Assembly: GCA_037975125.1 (NCBI GenBank)
Contig: CM075857.1
Span: forward strand, 44,591,172 to 44,655,171
Reading direction: 5' to 3'
Source: Latrodectus hesperus
Taxonomy: Eukaryota > Arthropoda > Arachnida > Araneae > Theridiidae
Length of the DNA stretch: 64,000 bases
Shown here: positions 61,410 to 64,000 of the stretch, piece after piece
Layout of the letters: every line of letters starts with the position of its first letter
Position numbering within the stretch: the first letter of the stretch is position 1
The notes under the pieces: generated by a model
Told to the model about the DNA's origin: nothing
The model's input: only the letters and a program-made list of their open reading frames with translations
Databases searched by the model: none
Translations under genes and position numbers: made by a program

Positions 61410-62070
61410 TTTCCTTGAATAATTTTTTTATGATTTTAAGAATAGCATCACGTATAGTGAGGCTTTTTTTTTTAATGAATGCTGACCATTGCTTCATGAA
61501 ACTTTTGGTACTGAAGCACCATAAGAAAAGAGTGTTTATAATTTTATTACAGAACTTCGTGGTGGTCGTGCATCCATGAGTGATGAATCCCGTGAAGGAC
61601 GACCAAAATCGGTAGTGATTCCAAACAACATCGATGGTGTGACTGAGCATCTCACGTATTATGAGATAGTAGCATCCCTTGACATGATCACATACTGCAA
61701 TACGTTCGATTTTGTAAGAACATTTATCTAATAAAAAGATTTATTCCAGATGGATTCCACCCAATTTGACAGAAGCTTAAGAAGAGGCTCGTGAAAATTG
61801 GTGCAAGGAAATGCTAAAAAAATTCAAATTAGGAACTGCAACATCTGTATCCAACATCGTTACAAACTTGAATATATTCGTATGAAACGGAAACTAAACA
61901 ACGATTCAATGTGTGTTTCCAAATGAACTGTATTCTACAAAAGCTGTTCGTTCGCGAAGCACAGCCAAGAAAATGATTGGTTAATTCTTAAGACGATTAT
62001 TTTAGCAAACAATAAACCGCAAAAAATCTTTTTCTTCCTACATTTTGTCGAAACTTAAGAATCAACCTTC
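61410..62070 (+). pseudogene. mariner (irritans-like) transposase remnant
   Basis: Plus-strand pieces read IFFYDFKNSITYSEAFFFNE, then GGRASMSDESREGRPKSVVI, PNNIDGVTEH and AVRSRSTAKKM, in the order of irritans-type mariner transposase. Several frameshifts, stops and a collapsed central part are present. Terminal repeats were not found, so the outer boundaries are unknown. Confidence 0.78.
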
Positions 62071-62890
62071 GTAATGAGAAACAATATAAAAATATATACC
62101 TGGAATGACACGTAGTAGAAAATATATTTTATTCAGAATTACAATGTTAAATAAGATTTTAACATCTCTTTGTCTTTTTATTTATTATAATTTTTTTCTT
62201 TTTGTTTCTCTAGTTCACATAGATTTTAAATATAAAAATTACACTTTTGTTTTATTCAAAGCATTAAATACAAATACCCTGGTATATTTTCCATGGCTTC
62301 CAATTAAAATCTTTGAGTAACTAATAGCATTATTATAATTCCAATATTTCATAAGACAATATTTGAAACTTTTCTTAATTTAGATTCTCAAGAAAATTCT
62401 TAAAAATTCCATAAAACTTTAAAAACACATTTTTATAAAAGTAATTTTAAGTTTAAAAAAGATCATGAACATTAGTTAAACTATTCAGTAGTAAAATGCG
62501 AAAAGGCAGTTGAACTTTAAGATGATTATAATTAACTTTAAATTACAAAGATAAATGATTTAGCACCATCCGGATAAAGCGAGAACTTCGAAATAAAGGA
62601 AAAATCACAATAAATGAAGATAGAGTAGAGAGAGAGTTTACTTTGTATATAAAAGTAAATTACCGAATATTCGCGAAACTAAGCGACATAGCTATCGTGG
62701 ATAACCCACAAATTTATGGGAAAAAAAGGCAACAAATCAGTGTAAATATGCATGCAAGCACTCAATAACTAACATGTATTAGATAATGAAATTATTCAAA
62801 ATTTTCGTTTTTTCTTACTTTTTTGCATAAACTCTTAAAAAATAAAGGCTTACTTTTTATTTTCTTAATTTAGACATTGCAGATAATCGG
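62071..62890. other. AT-rich spacer
   Basis: Nothing recognised. Confidence 0.5.
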
Positions 62891-63840
62891 ATGTTTCCTT
62901 TGTATTGTTTTTATTTTGTCGATTTTCCAAAAATACGAATATTATTGAATAAAGAATATGCATTAAATTTTCTTTTTAATATGAAATTTTTACTACGAAA
63001 AAACTATGAAATATCAAAAACACACGACAGTTCATTTAAAACAACAAGATTTGATTGGTTTAAAAATTTCAAAGATTCTATAGATCAGCGATAATATGTG
63101 GTCAGCTATCTGAACCATTTGAATAATGATCAACAAATCAATCTAATCACAGATGATCATCATTAGACAGTAACTGACATTACTGAAAAGTTCTTATTTC
63201 ATTTGCTTTTTGTCAAGCAATTTTAAAAGAATATTTAGATTGCTATGCATCTCCTCTCAAATTGTTTCAAAGAGCTTTGAATTTGTTCCAAGAACAAAAT
63301 ATGTTAAAGGAATCCAAGAAGTGAGTTCATATGGGAATCCCTTTTTAAAACACATTATGTATCGGTGATTAAATTTGGTTCTATGCTTTAAATACACAGA
63401 AACAGCTCAACACTCAAGTGAATACAACTTGAAAGGTGAAATAAGTTCGAAAAGATCTCGTTAAAGTCACTGAAAGATTAAGGTAATGTTGATTGTTTTC
63501 TGTAATTACTAAGATGTTGTGCATAATTAATTCGTAGACCAGACAATCAGTAAAAGTTATTTGATAATTTTAAGCTGTTTGCATTAAATAATTCGTCAGA
63601 AACGACCTGAAATAGGGCAGCAGAGAATCTCGTAGGTTTTATTCAATGATACAGCGTTTACTCACTCTGCGAGTGTTATTCGTCATTTTCAAAATGATTA
63701 AACAAATAATCTCGCATGCACCGTATTCTCTTAATTAGTCATGACTGGATTTTTTATTTTCACTGATGAAACTATGCCTTCGTTGTCATTGTTTTGAGTT
63801 CATTGATTCGATAATAGAAAAATTCATAACTAACTCCGGA
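62891..63840 (+). pseudogene. possible further mariner-like remnant (weak)
   Basis: The segment NYEISKTHDSSFKTTRFDWF and NFKDSIDQR resembles the N-terminal helix-turn-helix of SETMAR-type mariner transposases (..RVFEWHKRFKEGRE). FIFTDET near 63750 could be the remnant of the first catalytic Asp motif. Very decayed; chance similarity is possible. Confidence 0.35.
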
Positions 63841-64000
63841 AAATATGCACAAAAATGATTTTAAAGCATGTTATAATGATTGGATACACTGGTAGATATG
63901 CAATGCAGTCGAAGAAGAGAATTTTGATAGTAGCGTAGTAAATTTTGTTTAACAAAATGGTATCTTTAGTTGGATGCCACCAAGTAATTTTTGACCATAG

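Noticed and set aside
61351..61650. 99-codon minus-strand frame
   Set aside because: The plus strand of the same stretch carries clear mariner transposase motifs, so this is a shadow.
57759..64000. Search for the cathepsin C signal-peptide exon
   Set aside because: No minus-strand frame here matches the N-terminal exclusion domain or a signal peptide next to a phase-compatible donor; the exon is probably beyond the window.

Overview
This looks like nuclear DNA from an arthropod, most likely an arachnid and probably a spider. It is very AT-rich, genes are split by long introns (one over 22 kb), and (TA)n microsatellites, mariner and hAT transposons, tRNA-derived SINEs and short LINE 3' ends are frequent. 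The retroelement tails (gcgccataaaaccc plus CCAA repeats, and CAA repeats behind a small hairpin) resemble ones I associate with spider genomes, but I could not run a search, so the lineage is an inference.

Four cellular genes can be supported. (1) A RABIF/MSS4 gene on the minus strand (1203-4661, two exons, complete 139-residue product). A decayed hAT transposon sits in its intron. (2) The 3' end of an unrecognised small plus-strand gene (exons at 13614-13656 and 18469-18558). (3) Cathepsin C / dipeptidyl peptidase 1 on the minus strand, six exons from 57758 down to 22483. All splice phases agree, and the catalytic Cys, His and Asn are present. The exons for the signal peptide and the start of the exclusion domain lie beyond the right edge. 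(4) An intact, intronless polo-like kinase 1 reading frame (42298-44055) on the plus strand, nested antisense inside the largest cathepsin C intron. It is probably a retrogene.

The rest is mobile-element debris and AT-rich spacer. 1-6.9 kb: RABIF. 6.9-9.5 kb: a hAT element with a perfect 8-bp target duplication. 9.5-18.6 kb: unrecognised DNA, an AT-rich diverged tandem array, two terminal-inverted-repeat elements (one carrying a 32-bp tandem array of CRE-like sites), and the unknown gene. 22.5-57.8 kb: cathepsin C, whose introns hold two tRNA-derived SINEs, a hAT-like MITE, a TA-flanked MITE, two mariners, several LINE 3' ends, a composite retro-insert headed by a GC-rich 18-bp hairpin, and the kinase gene. 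57.8-64 kb: a (TA)n run and one or two further decayed mariners.

The cellular genes have unrelated jobs: Rab nucleotide exchange chaperoning, lysosomal proteolysis and mitosis. I see no pathway linking them. The most interesting points are the nested kinase, the cathepsin exon bracketed by two transposon insertions (one starting at intron position +7), the hairpin-headed retro-insert, and the CRE-array element. No rRNA, CRISPR array or convincing tRNA gene was seen.
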